From: CAKVLS01 sp045534265
GTDB lineage: Bacteria > Bacillota > Clostridia > Christensenellales > UBA1242
Direction: 5' to 3'
Assembly (NCBI GenBank): GCA_045534265.1
Contig: JAZSJH010000009.1
Span: forward strand, 62,001 to 126,000
DNA: 64,000 nt
Below are positions 33,218-41,531 of this stretch, piece after piece. The notes below the pieces were generated by a model. That model was not told where the DNA came from. It saw only the letters and a program-made list of their open reading frames with translations, and ran no database searches. The position numbers and the translations under genes were made by a program. The stretch's first letter is position 1; every line of letters begins with the position of its first letter.

Positions 33218-35299
33218 ATGCCAAGATTATTCCCAATCGAAAAATATAGAAACATTGGTATTATGGCTCACATCGACGCTGGTAAAACAACAACTACAGA
33301 AAGAATTTTGTATTATACTGGCCGTGTTCACAAAATTGGTGAAACACATGATGGCGGCGCTACTATGGACTGGATGGTACAAGAACAAGAAAGAGGTATA
33401 ACAATTACTTCTGCTGCTACAACTGCTCAATGGAAAGGTCACTGTATCAATATTATCGATACTCCAGGACACGTTGACTTCACAGTTGAAGTAGAAAGAA
33501 GCTTGAAAGTTCTTGACGGTGCTGTAACAGTACTATGTGCTCGTGGTGGTGTTCAACCACAAACTGAAACAGTTTGGAAACAAGCTAACAAATATCATGT
33601 TCCAAGAATGGCTTATGTTAACAAAATGGATATCAATGATGCTAACTTCTATAGAGTAGTTAACATGATGAAAGATAGACTAAAAACTAACGCTGTTCCT
33701 ATTCAATTACCTATCGGCGAGTCTAGCACATTCAAAGGTGTTATTGACCTTGTAGAAATGAACGCAACTATCTACAAAGATGATATGGGTAAAGAATTTG
33801 AAGTAACTGAAATTCCAGCAGACATGATTGATAAAGCTAACGAATATAGACAAAACCTTATCGAATGTGTTGCTGAAACTGATGATGCTTTACTTGAAAA
33901 ATTCTTCAATGGTGAAGAACTTACAATTGACGAAATCAAAACAGGTATTCGTAAAGCAACTCTTGCTCTACAAATGACTCCTGTTTGTTGCGGAACATCT
34001 TTCAAAAACAAAGGTGTTCAAAAACTTCTTGATGCTGTAGTTGACTATATGCCATCTCCAGTAGACGTTCCAGCTATCAAAGGTACAATCCCTGGTACTG
34101 AAACAGAAGAAGAAAGAATCTCTGATGACAAAGCTCCATTTGCTGGTCTTGCATTCAAAGTTGCAACTGACCCATATGTAGGTAAAATCACATTCTTTAG
34201 AGTATACAGCGGTATGCTAAAAGCTGGTACTTATGTATACAACTCAACAAAAGATTCTAAAGAAAGAATTGGTCGTTTGCTAAAAATGCACGCAAACAAC
34301 AGAGAAGACGTTGATGAACTATACGCTGGTGATATCGCAGCTATCGTTGGTCTTAAGGATACAACTACTGGTGATACACTATGTGCAGAAAACAACGCAA
34401 TCCTACTTGAAAGTATGGAATTCCCAGAACCAGTTATTAAAGTAGCTATCGAACCAACTTCAAAGGCTAGCCAAGAAAAGATGGTTAATGCTCTTATCAA
34501 ACTTGCTGAAGAAGACCCAACTTTCAAAACATACACAGACCAAGAAACTGGTCAAACTATCATTGCTGGTATGGGTGAGCTTCACCTTGATATTATCGTA
34601 GATAGACTAAGAAGAGAATTCAAAGTAGAGGCTAATGTTGGTGCTCCACAAGTATCTTACAGAGAAACAGTAAGAAAAACAGTTGAGGCTGAAGGTAAAT
34701 TCATCCGTCAATCTGGTGGTAAAGGTCAATATGGTCACTGTTGGATTAAACTTGAGCCACTTCCAGCAGGAACTGGTTACCAATTTGAAGACAAAATCGT
34801 TGGTGGTGCTATTCCAAAAGAATATATCCAACCTATCAACAATGGTATCCAAGAAGCTAAACAAAATGGTGTTGTAGCTGGATACGAAACTGTTGACTTC
34901 AAAGTTACAGTATTTGATGGTTCATACCATGATGTTGACTCTTCAGAAATGGCATTTAAGATCGCAGGATCTATGGCATTCAAAGAAGCTGCTAAAAAGG
35001 CAGATCCAGTACTTATGGAACCTATAATGAAAGTTCAAGTAGAACTTCCTGATGAATACCTAGGTAACGTTATGGGTAACTTAACAAGCCGTAGAGGTAT
35101 GCTACAAGGTACTGAAAACGCATTTGGTAATACTATTATCAATGCAGAAGTTCCACTATCAGAAATGTTTGGTTATGCAACTGACCTACGTTCTTCAACT
35201 CAAGGTAGAGGTATCTTCAATATGGAATTCTCTCACTACGCAGAAGTTCCTAAGTTCGTAGCTGACAAAATCGTTGGCGAAAGAGCAAAAAAAGCTTAA
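33218..35299 (+). CDS. fusA: Elongation factor G
   Basis: 693 residues, the usual length. The GTPase drives translocation on the ribosome. The G1 motif AHIDAGKT is at residues 17-24, followed by DTPGH and NKMD, so the G domain is complete. Domains II-V follow, with the GKGQYGH segment of domain IV and the C-terminal LTSRRG. The start at ATG 33218 follows AAGGAGAAAACC. It ends the ybxF-rpsL-rpsG-fusA run; tuf downstream has its own promoter. Confidence 0.98.
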   Translation: MPRLFPIEKYRNIGIMAHIDAGKTTTTERILYYTGRVHKIGETHDGGATMDWMVQEQERGITITSAATTAQWKGHCINIIDTPGHVDFTVEVERSLKVLDGAVTVLCARGGVQPQTETVWKQANKYHVPRMAYVNKMDINDANFYRVVNMMKDRLKTNAVPIQLPIGESSTFKGVIDLVEMNATIYKDDMGKEFEVTEIPADMIDKANEYRQNLIECVAETDDALLEKFFNGEELTIDEIKTGIRKATLALQMTPVCCGTSFKNKGVQKLLDAVVDYMPSPVDVPAIKGTIPGTETEEERISDDKAPFAGLAFKVATDPYVGKITFFRVYSGMLKAGTYVYNSTKDSKERIGRLLKMHANNREDVDELYAGDIAAIVGLKDTTTGDTLCAENNAILLESMEFPEPVIKVAIEPTSKASQEKMVNALIKLAEEDPTFKTYTDQETGQTIIAGMGELHLDIIVDRLRREFKVEANVGAPQVSYRETVRKTVEAEGKFIRQSGGKGQYGHCWIKLEPLPAGTGYQFEDKIVGGAIPKEYIQPINNGIQEAKQNGVVAGYETVDFKVTVFDGSYHDVDSSEMAFKIAGSMAFKEAAKKADPVLMEPIMKVQVELPDEYLGNVMGNLTSRRGMLQGTENAFGNTIINAEVPLSEMFGYATDLRSSTQGRGIFNMEFSHYAEVPKFVADKIVGERAKKA

Positions 35300-35331
35300 T
35301 TAAATAAGACAAAAAAATCTAATCAAAATGC

Positions 35332-35360
35332 TTTGCAAATGTGATTAAATTTGGTATAAT
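35332..35360 (+). promoter_or_regulatory. tuf promoter
   Basis: TTTGCA and TATAAT are separated by 17 bases, in the fusA-tuf gap. The leader is about 72 bases. Confidence 0.75.
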
Positions 35361-35377
35361 AGCTATGTTTAATTAAA

Positions 35378-35392
35378 GTTTGCAAAGCAAAC
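35378..35392 (+). promoter_or_regulatory. Palindrome in the tuf leader
   Basis: GTTTGC-AAA-GCAAAC is a perfect inverted repeat about 11 bases after the predicted start of transcription. It could be an operator or a short RNA hairpin; no partner is known. Confidence 0.35.
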
Positions 35393-35438
35393 AATTAAAA
35401 AAAGACAATTATTTATATTTTTAGGAGGATTACTAATT

Positions 35439-36641
35439 ATGGCAAAAGCTAAATTTGATAGAAGCAAGCCACACGTAAACATTGGTACAATCGGACACGT
35501 TGACCATGGTAAGACAACTCTTACAGCTGCTATTACTATGTATGCATCAGCTAAGGGTTATGCAGAAAAAATGAAATATGAAGATATCGATAAGGCTCCA
35601 GAAGAAAGAGCTAGAGGTATCACAATCAACACATCTCACGTTGAATATCAAACAGAATCTCGTCACTACGCTCACGTTGACTGCCCAGGACACGCTGACT
35701 ATGTTAAAAACATGATCACTGGTGCTGCTCAAATGGACGGCGCAATCCTAGTTGTTGCTGCTACTGACGGTGTTATGCCTCAAACAAGAGAACACATTCT
35801 TCTTGCTCGTCAAGTAGGTGTTCCATATATCGTAGTATTTATGAACAAAGTAGACCAAGTAGACGATACAGAACTTCTTGATCTAGTAGAAATGGAAATC
35901 AGAGAAATCCTTACTGAGTATGGATTCCCTGGTGATGACACTCCAATCATCAAAGGTTCAGCTCTTAAAGCTCTTGAAGCTGCTCAAGCTGGCAACCCAA
36001 GCGACCCTGCTTGCGCTTGTATCGCAGAACTTCTTAACGCTGTTGATACTTGGATTCCAGAACCACAAAGAGCAACAGATCAACCATTCTTGATGCCTGT
36101 TGAAGACGTATTCACAATCACTGGTCGTGGTACAGTTGCTACTGGTAGAGTAGAAAGAGGTGTTGTTAAAGTTGGTGACGTTGTTGAAATCATTGGTATG
36201 GGTTCAGACAAAAACACTACAGTTACTGGCGTTGAAATGTTTAGAAAACTTCTAGACCAAGCTCAAGCTGGTGATAACATTGGTGTACTACTTCGTGGTA
36301 TCCAAAGAAATGAAATCGAAAGAGGACAAGTTCTTGCTAAACCTGGTACAATCAAACCTCACACTAAATTTACAGCTGAAGTTTACGTACTAAAGAAAGA
36401 AGAAGGCGGACGTCATACTCCATTCTTCAATGGTTACAGACCTCAATTCTATTTCAGAACTACTGACGTTACTGGTTCTATTGAACTTCCACAAGGCGTA
36501 GAAATGGTAATGCCTGGTGATAACATCACTATGACTATCTCTCTAATCACTCCAATCGCTATCGAACAAGGTCTTCGTTTCGCTATCCGTGAAGGTGGTA
36601 GAACAGTTGGTTCAGGTGTTGTTTCTGCAATCATCGAATAA
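35439..36641 (+). CDS. tuf: Elongation factor Tu
   Basis: 400 residues, start at ATG 35439 behind TTAGGAGG. The GTPase delivers aminoacyl-tRNA to the ribosome. G1 is GHVDHGKT at residues 19-26, then DCPGHADY and NKVD. The three domains are complete, ending in REGGRTVGSGVVSAIIE. A slightly extended Ala/Cys-containing linker (AGNPSDPACACIAELL) precedes domain II. The gene has a dedicated promoter and terminator, which allows higher expression than fusA. Confidence 0.98.
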   Translation: MAKAKFDRSKPHVNIGTIGHVDHGKTTLTAAITMYASAKGYAEKMKYEDIDKAPEERARGITINTSHVEYQTESRHYAHVDCPGHADYVKNMITGAAQMDGAILVVAATDGVMPQTREHILLARQVGVPYIVVFMNKVDQVDDTELLDLVEMEIREILTEYGFPGDDTPIIKGSALKALEAAQAGNPSDPACACIAELLNAVDTWIPEPQRATDQPFLMPVEDVFTITGRGTVATGRVERGVVKVGDVVEIIGMGSDKNTTVTGVEMFRKLLDQAQAGDNIGVLLRGIQRNEIERGQVLAKPGTIKPHTKFTAEVYVLKKEEGGRHTPFFNGYRPQFYFRTTDVTGSIELPQGVEMVMPGDNITMTISLITPIAIEQGLRFAIREGGRTVGSGVVSAIIE

Positions 36642-36652
36642 TTTTAATATCA

Positions 36653-36684
36653 AAAAGAGCTCACAATGTGAGTTCTTTTTTTTG
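36653..36684 (+). terminator. tuf terminator
   Basis: The stem GAGCTCAC/GTGAGTTC (36657-36664 with 36668-36675) has one G-U pair and is followed by eight T. Confidence 0.92.
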
Positions 36685-36788
36685 TTATAAATTTTAAGAT
36701 TGAAGACAGTTATTAATAATTAAAATAGTGACTAAATGGTGATAAATCATATTTTTTGCTAAAGATAACTATAAAGGGGACTTTAAGG

Positions 36789-36816
36789 TTGATTTTTTAT
36801 GAAAAAGTGATATAAT
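36789..36816 (+). promoter_or_regulatory. trpS promoter
   Basis: TTGATT and TATAAT are separated by 16 bases. The leader is about 64 bases and shows no T-box. Confidence 0.6.
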
Positions 36817-36885
36817 TTACTTATCTTTTGTTAAAGTTATGTTATAATACAAAAGGTTAAAAAAAATAAATCTAGGAGGCATATT

Positions 36886-37878
36886 ATGAAAAAGACACTT
36901 TATAGCGCAACTAAGCCTACAGGCAAATTAACCTTGGGCAACTATATAGGAGCTATTAAGTCATGGAAAGAAATGCAAGATGAGTTCAACTGTTATTTCT
37001 GCGTAGCAGATTTGCATTCTCTAACAATAGATATGGATAGAGAAGAACTTAATGATAATATTTATAGTCAGCTTGCAACATTTATTGCTTTTGGTCTTGA
37101 TCCAGAAAAAAGCACAATCTACGTACAATCTCATGTAAAAGAGCATGCCGAACTAGGTTGGATAATGAACTGCTCAACATATTTTGGTGAAGCAAGCCGT
37201 ATGACTCAATTTAAGGATGCAAAAGCAAAAAATAACGATAAAATCACAGTTGGGCTTTTTGCTTACCCTATGCTTATGGCAGCTGATATTATTTTATATG
37301 ATACACACGTTGTTCCTGTAGGTAAAGACCAAATGCAGCACGTAGAAATCGCAAGAGATGTAGCAACCAGATTTAACTCTAAACATGGCGAAACTTTTGT
37401 TATTCCAGACGGCTTTATTCCTAAGAGCGGTTCTAAGATAATGGGACTTTTGAACCCAACTAAAAAGATGGCAAAATCTGGAGATAATGATAATGATGTT
37501 ATCTATATCGAAGATGATGACGACACAATAAGACGTAAGTTCAAAAGAGCAGTTACAGATAGTGATAACATAATTAAATATAGTGAAGACAAACCTGGTG
37601 TTTCTAATCTTCTTACTATTTATGCTGTTATGAAAAATATGTCTATTGAAGAAGCCGAAAAACACTTTGAAGGTCAAGGCTATGGAAAGCTAAAGACTGA
37701 AACTGCTGATGCTGTTATTGAAGTTTTAACTCCAGTAAGAGCAAGACTTCAAGAGTTAAAATCTGATAGAAAATATCTTGAGGAAGTGGCAAGAAAAGGC
37801 GCAGAAAAAGCCGAAAAAGTTGCTAGAGCAAAGCTAAAAGAAGTTTATGCAAAACTTGGACTTGTTGTTAGAGACTAA
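36886..37878 (+). CDS. trpS: Tryptophan--tRNA ligase
   Basis: 330 residues, start at ATG 36886 behind CTAGGAGG. This class I synthetase charges tRNA-Trp. The HIGH-equivalent motif is PTGKLTLGNY at residues 11-20 and the KMSKS-equivalent is KMAKS at 194-198. The MQHVEIARD segment that contacts tryptophan is present. The coding region is of normal length, with its own promoter and a strong terminator. The spacer upstream is too short and too unstructured to hold a T-box, so control by uncharged tRNA is not evident. Confidence 0.97.
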   Translation: MKKTLYSATKPTGKLTLGNYIGAIKSWKEMQDEFNCYFCVADLHSLTIDMDREELNDNIYSQLATFIAFGLDPEKSTIYVQSHVKEHAELGWIMNCSTYFGEASRMTQFKDAKAKNNDKITVGLFAYPMLMAADIILYDTHVVPVGKDQMQHVEIARDVATRFNSKHGETFVIPDGFIPKSGSKIMGLLNPTKKMAKSGDNDNDVIYIEDDDDTIRRKFKRAVTDSDNIIKYSEDKPGVSNLLTIYAVMKNMSIEEAEKHFEGQGYGKLKTETADAVIEVLTPVRARLQELKSDRKYLEEVARKGAEKAEKVARAKLKEVYAKLGLVVRD

Positions 37879-37900
37879 AAGTTGAAATATTATTTAGTAT

Positions 37901-37937
37901 AAAAAAGACTTATTCGCAAGGAATAAGTCTTTTTTGG
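37901..37937 (+). terminator. trpS terminator
   Basis: A 15-base-pair stem (37901-37915 with 37921-37935) with a five-base loop ends in six T. Confidence 0.95.
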
Positions 37938-37954
37938 TGTGGAAGGAGGATTTA

Positions 37955-38143
37955 TTAAAAGAATCTTGTACAGCCGCATTGATTACAACTATTACATTGA
38001 TTGCAACCACAACTATTACCAAGCCCACCAAGTGAAAGTAGTAATAATAACAAAAAGTTTGTGTTTGTATTTAGATTTGTGTCGGTCGCACTAGTAAAGA
38101 TAGAAATCAAAAGCACCAAAATAATATAAAGTGAATTATTCAT
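37955..38143 (-). CDS. Small Cys-rich membrane protein
   Basis: 62 residues on the minus strand. The start at 38143 is set by a perfect TTAGGAGGAATT Shine-Dalgarno. A hydrophobic N-terminal segment (residues 4-18) and a poly-Leu stretch (31-38) are followed by GGLGNSCGCNQCNSC, with seven Cys in the last 20 residues. The poly-Leu, Gly and Cys-rich tail resembles very small spore or coat-associated proteins of Firmicutes, but I cannot assign a family. The tail could bind metal. It is divergent from an ArsR-type regulator whose product might sense a metal or redox signal; the pairing is suggestive only. Confidence 0.7.
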   Translation of the reverse strand: MNNSLYIILVLLISIFTSATDTNLNTNTNFLLLLLLSLGGLGNSCGCNQCNSCNQCGCTRFF

Positions 38144-38207
38144 AATTCCTCCTAAAAAAGCACATTTGTTTGTATTTAGAGCATTTTCTACATTGTTTGT
38201 TTAGATG

Positions 38208-38223
38208 AATATTTGCGCATATT
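38208..38223. promoter_or_regulatory. Palindrome over arsR-type gene -35
   Basis: AATAT-TTGCGC-ATATT is an inverted repeat overlapping the -35 element, the usual place for an autoregulatory ArsR/SmtB operator. Confidence 0.45.
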
Positions 38224-38241
38224 TTATTTTTGTAAGATAAT
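38213..38241 (+). promoter_or_regulatory. Promoter of the ArsR-type regulator
   Basis: TTGCGC and GATAAT are separated by 17 bases; both boxes are imperfect. Confidence 0.45.
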
Positions 38242-38271
38242 TTTTATACATAAACAAAAAGGGGGTAAAAT

Positions 38272-38616
38272 ATGGAAAACATCAAACTTATGACAATAAC
38301 CGAAAATGACTATTCAAACTTAAAGTATTATATGCCGAGCGTTGACGTTTTGCAACAAATGGCAGATTATTTTAGTTGTTTTAGTGATCCAACACGCCTA
38401 AAGATTTTGTCTGCATTGTCTGTAAAATCAATGTGCGTTAATGATTTGTCGTTAGTTTTAGGAGCAAATCAGTCTACAATCAGTCACCAACTAAAAGCTT
38501 TGAAAAGTCTTGGAGTTGTAAGAGATAAAAGATTTGGTAAAGTTATTTTTTATGAAATAGCAAGTAATAATATCAATGAAATCTTGCTTAATGGAGTAAA
38601 TTATTTAATGAACTAA
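38272..38616 (+). CDS. ArsR/SmtB-family transcriptional regulator
   Basis: 114 residues, start at ATG 38272 behind AAAGGGGG. The winged-helix pattern is complete: FSDPTRLKILSAL (residues 37-49), recognition helix region NQSTISHQLKAL (66-77) and wing DKRFGKVIFYEI (85-96). A single Cys55 lies in SMCVND, where metal-sensing relatives have paired Cys, and Cys36 precedes DPTR; the classic CxC pair is absent. It is monocistronic, with a palindrome on its -35, so negative autoregulation is likely. The ligand is not predictable. A short unnamed Cys-rich gene is divergent. Confidence 0.92.
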   Translation: MENIKLMTITENDYSNLKYYMPSVDVLQQMADYFSCFSDPTRLKILSALSVKSMCVNDLSLVLGANQSTISHQLKALKSLGVVRDKRFGKVIFYEIASNNINEILLNGVNYLMN

Positions 38617-38666
38617 ACTTTTGTTTGCTAAAAATCTTTTTATGTGTTAGGATATAAGTGTAATGT

Positions 38667-38686
38667 GGTTTGGGTGGACCTAAACC
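38667..38686 (+). promoter_or_regulatory. Leader hairpin before the methyltransferase
   Basis: GGTTTGGG pairs with CCTAAACC across TGGA, giving eight pairs with one G-U, ending eight bases before the Shine-Dalgarno. Confidence 0.4.
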
Positions 38687-38706
38687 TGCATAAAAGGAGA
38701 TTGGTT

Positions 38707-39474
38707 ATGATACTAGATGATTTGCAACAAGAAAATGTAATGCCTTATAACAAAAAATTTAACTTTTATGTACAAATTGAAGGGCTTGGCAGATATCTAT
38801 TTGCTTTAGATTTTTTACAGACAAAAGGTCTAAAAAATGTACTAGATGTGGGTTGTTATAATGGCTTTGGTTGCAGTATTATGGCGGAAAAAGCTGAGAG
38901 CGTAACAGGCATTGATATAAGCCGCAAGTTTATAAACCAAGCACAAAAAAATCTTGAAAAAAATAACCAAAAAAATATTGAATATAAACAACTAGACATT
39001 TCTAAACAAGATTTAGAGAGTGATAAAAAATACGATTTGATTACCTGCTTTGATACACTAGCTCATATCAAAGATGAGGGGCCTGTCATTGACAAATTAT
39101 ATAATATGTTATCAGATGATGGATATTTATTGGTTTCGCTTCCTAATGAAAGATTTGAGCCAATGAGACCTGACGGAACTTCTGCGGTTATTGGTCACAA
39201 GCATTTTTATACAGCAAGCGAGGCGAAAAAATTATTTAGTGACAGAAATTTTGTTGTAGAAGATAGGCTTGGTCAAGCGATATCAAATGTACTTCTTAAT
39301 ATTGAGCATTTTGTAATAAGAAAGTATGAATATCCAGAAAGACAAGTAAAGAGTTTTTATAGTTATCAAAAGGACAAAATGAGATATTTTTCAAGACTTA
39401 TTGCTTATCCTAATATAAAATATCTTGATGATTCTTATGTAACATTTTTAGTTTTGAAAAAGAAGAAAAAATAA
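38707..39474 (+). CDS. Class I SAM-dependent methyltransferase
   Basis: 255 residues. The ATG at 38707 follows AAAAGGAGATT; the frame extends back to 38644 but without a Shine-Dalgarno. Motif I VLDVGCYNG lies at residues 45-53, and Asp70 after VTGI is the likely ribose-binding acid. LITCFDTLAHI and LSDDGYLLVSLP complete the fold. A GHKHFYTASEA segment is typical of small-molecule or glycan-type O/N-methyltransferases. The C-terminal 80 residues are basic and aromatic. The substrate is unknown. It is not linked to an obvious pathway. Confidence 0.88.
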   Translation: MILDDLQQENVMPYNKKFNFYVQIEGLGRYLFALDFLQTKGLKNVLDVGCYNGFGCSIMAEKAESVTGIDISRKFINQAQKNLEKNNQKNIEYKQLDISKQDLESDKKYDLITCFDTLAHIKDEGPVIDKLYNMLSDDGYLLVSLPNERFEPMRPDGTSAVIGHKHFYTASEAKKLFSDRNFVVEDRLGQAISNVLLNIEHFVIRKYEYPERQVKSFYSYQKDKMRYFSRLIAYPNIKYLDDSYVTFLVLKKKKK

Positions 39475-39483
39475 TTATTTTAG

Positions 39484-39507
39484 GCCGCAATTTATTTGCG
39501 GTTTTTT
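39484..39507 (+). terminator. Terminator after the methyltransferase
   Basis: The stem CCGCAA/TTGCGG (39485-39490 with 39496-39501) is followed by six T. Confidence 0.85.
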
Positions 39508-39508
39508 G

Positions 39509-39536
39509 TTGATTTATATATATTTTGTGATATACT
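39509..39536 (+). promoter_or_regulatory. Promoter of the structured RNA
   Basis: TTGATT and TATACT are separated by 16 bases. The predicted start is at about 39543, at the first base of the RNA's 5' stem. Confidence 0.6.
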
Positions 39537-39542
39537 AAAAAA

Positions 39543-39692
39543 GTCAAGAAATAAAAATAGGTGCCTATCTTGACAGGTCAGGGGGGTGGTTGACTTCAAA
39601 CTTTTATGTAATGGCTTTGGGCCCCAAGTGGTACCGTGGCACCCCCTAAAGCAAAAAATAATAACAGTCAACTGGTGACTGTTTTTTTATTT
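39543..39692 (+). ncRNA. Unassigned structured RNA with own promoter and terminator
   Basis: About 145 bases between two genes, with no reading frame of note. The pairings seen are GTCAAGA (39543-39549) with TCTTGAC (39568-39574), and GGGGG-UG (39581-39588, one bulge) with CACCCCC (39640-39646). A local hairpin is at 39615-39628. GGTGCC (39560-39565), in the loop of the first stem, is exactly complementary to GGCACC (39638-39643), so a pseudoknot or switch is possible. GTTGACT (39589-39595) is complementary to AGTCAAC in the terminator's 5' arm. The GC content is far above its surroundings. A TGGTACCG string recalls the T-box core, but no T-box specifier domain is present. I could not assign it to SRP, 6S, tmRNA or a known riboswitch. 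Confidence 0.6.
39663..39692 (+). terminator. Terminator of the structured RNA
   Basis: The stem AACAGTCA/TGACTGTT (39663-39670 with 39676-39683) is followed by a run of T. Confidence 0.9.
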
Positions 39693-39696
39693 TTCT

Positions 39697-39724
39697 TTTA
39701 CAAATAATATTTATCGTGTATAAT
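39697..39724 (+). promoter_or_regulatory. uvrC promoter (leaderless)
   Basis: TTTACA and TATAAT are separated by 16 bases. The -10 ends six bases before the A of the uvrC ATG at 39731, so transcription should start at or next to the start codon. No Shine-Dalgarno precedes it. Confidence 0.6.
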
Positions 39725-39730
39725 ATAAAT

Positions 39731-41527
39731 ATGACATTGAGTGAAAAAATAAAAAATCTCCCACAAAATAGTGGTGTGTATATAATGAAAGATAGCGAAG
39801 GGAATATTATATATATTGGCAAAGCGAAGGTTTTGAAAAATAGAGTAAGCCAATATTTTAATAATACAAAAAAACTCCCTAAAGTTGCCGCTATGGTATC
39901 AAAAATTGCAGATTTTGAGTATATTATCACAAATAACGAACTTGACGCTTTAATACTAGAATGCAACTTGATAAAACAGCATCAGCCGCATTATAATATT
40001 TTGCTAAAAGATGGTAAAAATTATTCTTATATAAGAATAGACACAAAAAAAGAGTTTCCTGTTTTGGAAGCTTGCAGACAGGTAAAAAAAGATGGTGCAA
40101 AATATTTTGGTCCATACTTTAATGGTATAACCGCAAAAGAACTTATTAAACTTATATATTTTGCATATCCTGTAAGACAATGTAAAAATGTATTTGGCAA
40201 TGGCAAGTTTTTGAAAAGGGCTTGCCTTAACTATTCAATGGGGATGTGTATGGCGCCTTGTCTTGGAAAACTAAGCTCTATCGAATATAAAAGATACATA
40301 GACCAAATTATTGATTTTCTAAATGGAAAAGATAACTCTGTATACAATATCTTAAAAGAAAAAATGGAAAGGGCTGCAAGTTTAGAAAACTTTGAGCTTG
40401 CAATACAACTTAGAGATAAACTTCTTCTTTTGGACAAGATAAGTGAAAAGTCCGTTGCTGCGCTAAAGACAGAAAGAGATATAGATGTTGTTGGAACATA
40501 CTTTGATGATGAAAATATTGTTATAACACTTATGGTTATAAGAAATGGCAAGATGATAGGTTCTAGTAATTATTTGTATAACAATATGGACAAAGAATTA
40601 GACGAAATTGTTGCAAGTTTCTTGATTGATTATTATAACGAAAACCCATTGTACCCAAAAAATTTGTATGTAGAAAAGCCTCTAACTCAAGAGGTTGAGA
40701 ACTATTTTGCAGATAAAAAGGTAAAAGTAATTATTCCACAGAAGGGAGCTAAGTTTGACCTTATCAAACAAGCAAGACAAAACGCAAAAGATTATTTTGT
40801 AAACAATACAAGCAAGATGGCAAAACACGAAAGAGCAACCATGGGTGCAATGCTGGAATTAAAAGAAAAATTAGGGCTTCAAAATCTTCCTACAAGAATA
40901 GAAGCTTTTGATATATCAAATACCAGTGGTACAAACTCTGTCGCTAGTATGGTTGTATTTATAAACGGCGAAAAAGCAAGTAAACATTATCGTAAGTTTA
41001 AGATAAAAACCGTTATTGGTCCAAATGACTTTGCATCTCATAGAGAAGTTACGACAAGGCGTATTGGTGAATTTGGTAGCAAAGATATTAGTTTTTCTTC
41101 CGTGCCTAGTCTTATGCTTATAGATGGTGGTAAAGGGCAAGTTTCGGCAACTCGTGATTTGATAAAACAATACAACCCAAACATTGATGTAATTGGTCTT
41201 GCAGAAAGAGAAGAAGAAATTTTTGTAGAAGATAGCTTAGAGCCTATTGTCTTGGACAAAAACTCTTATGGACTAAAACTTTTGCAAGCGGTAAGAGATG
41301 AGGCGCATAGATTTGCTATCGCTTATCATAAGTCTATAAGAACAAAAAAGCAAACAGAAAGTTTATTAGACAAAATTGAAGGCATTGGAAAAACAAGAAA
41401 AAAACTTTTGATAGAAAAATTTGGTAGCATAAACAAAATAAAAAATGCAACAATATACGACCTTATGAGAGTTCCGGGCATAACCGAAACTGTTGCACAA
41501 AATATTCTAAATACATTAAATAAATAA
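39731..41527 (+). CDS. uvrC: Excinuclease ABC subunit C
   Basis: 598 residues. UvrC makes both incisions in nucleotide excision repair, acting with UvrB. The GIY-YIG domain (GVY 15-17, YIG 28-30) is followed by the UVR helix pair that binds UvrB (about 200-235), the RNase H-like endonuclease domain, and tandem helix-hairpin-helix motifs at the C-terminus. The start chosen is the ATG at 39731, which gives the family N-terminus; the frame extends to a GTG at 39716 but that lies inside the promoter. There is no Shine-Dalgarno, consistent with a leaderless mRNA. It is followed by a hairpin overlapping the next start codon. Confidence 0.95.
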   Translation: MTLSEKIKNLPQNSGVYIMKDSEGNIIYIGKAKVLKNRVSQYFNNTKKLPKVAAMVSKIADFEYIITNNELDALILECNLIKQHQPHYNILLKDGKNYSYIRIDTKKEFPVLEACRQVKKDGAKYFGPYFNGITAKELIKLIYFAYPVRQCKNVFGNGKFLKRACLNYSMGMCMAPCLGKLSSIEYKRYIDQIIDFLNGKDNSVYNILKEKMERAASLENFELAIQLRDKLLLLDKISEKSVAALKTERDIDVVGTYFDDENIVITLMVIRNGKMIGSSNYLYNNMDKELDEIVASFLIDYYNENPLYPKNLYVEKPLTQEVENYFADKKVKVIIPQKGAKFDLIKQARQNAKDYFVNNTSKMAKHERATMGAMLELKEKLGLQNLPTRIEAFDISNTSGTNSVASMVVFINGEKASKHYRKFKIKTVIGPNDFASHREVTTRRIGEFGSKDISFSSVPSLMLIDGGKGQVSATRDLIKQYNPNIDVIGLAEREEEIFVEDSLEPIVLDKNSYGLKLLQAVRDEAHRFAIAYHKSIRTKKQTESLLDKIEGIGKTRKKLLIEKFGSINKIKNATIYDLMRVPGITETVAQNILNTLNK

Positions 41528-41531
41528 CGAT

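Noticed and set aside
36685..36885. T-box upstream of trpS
   Set aside because: The 200-base gap shows no T-box core, no specifier stem and no competing terminator.
39543..39692. Identification of the structured RNA as a T-box, SRP or 6S RNA
   Set aside because: TGGTACCG matches part of a T-box core but there is no specifier stem and the terminator does not overlap the motif; the SRP GGAA/GCAG motif is absent; 6S-like open complex features were not found.
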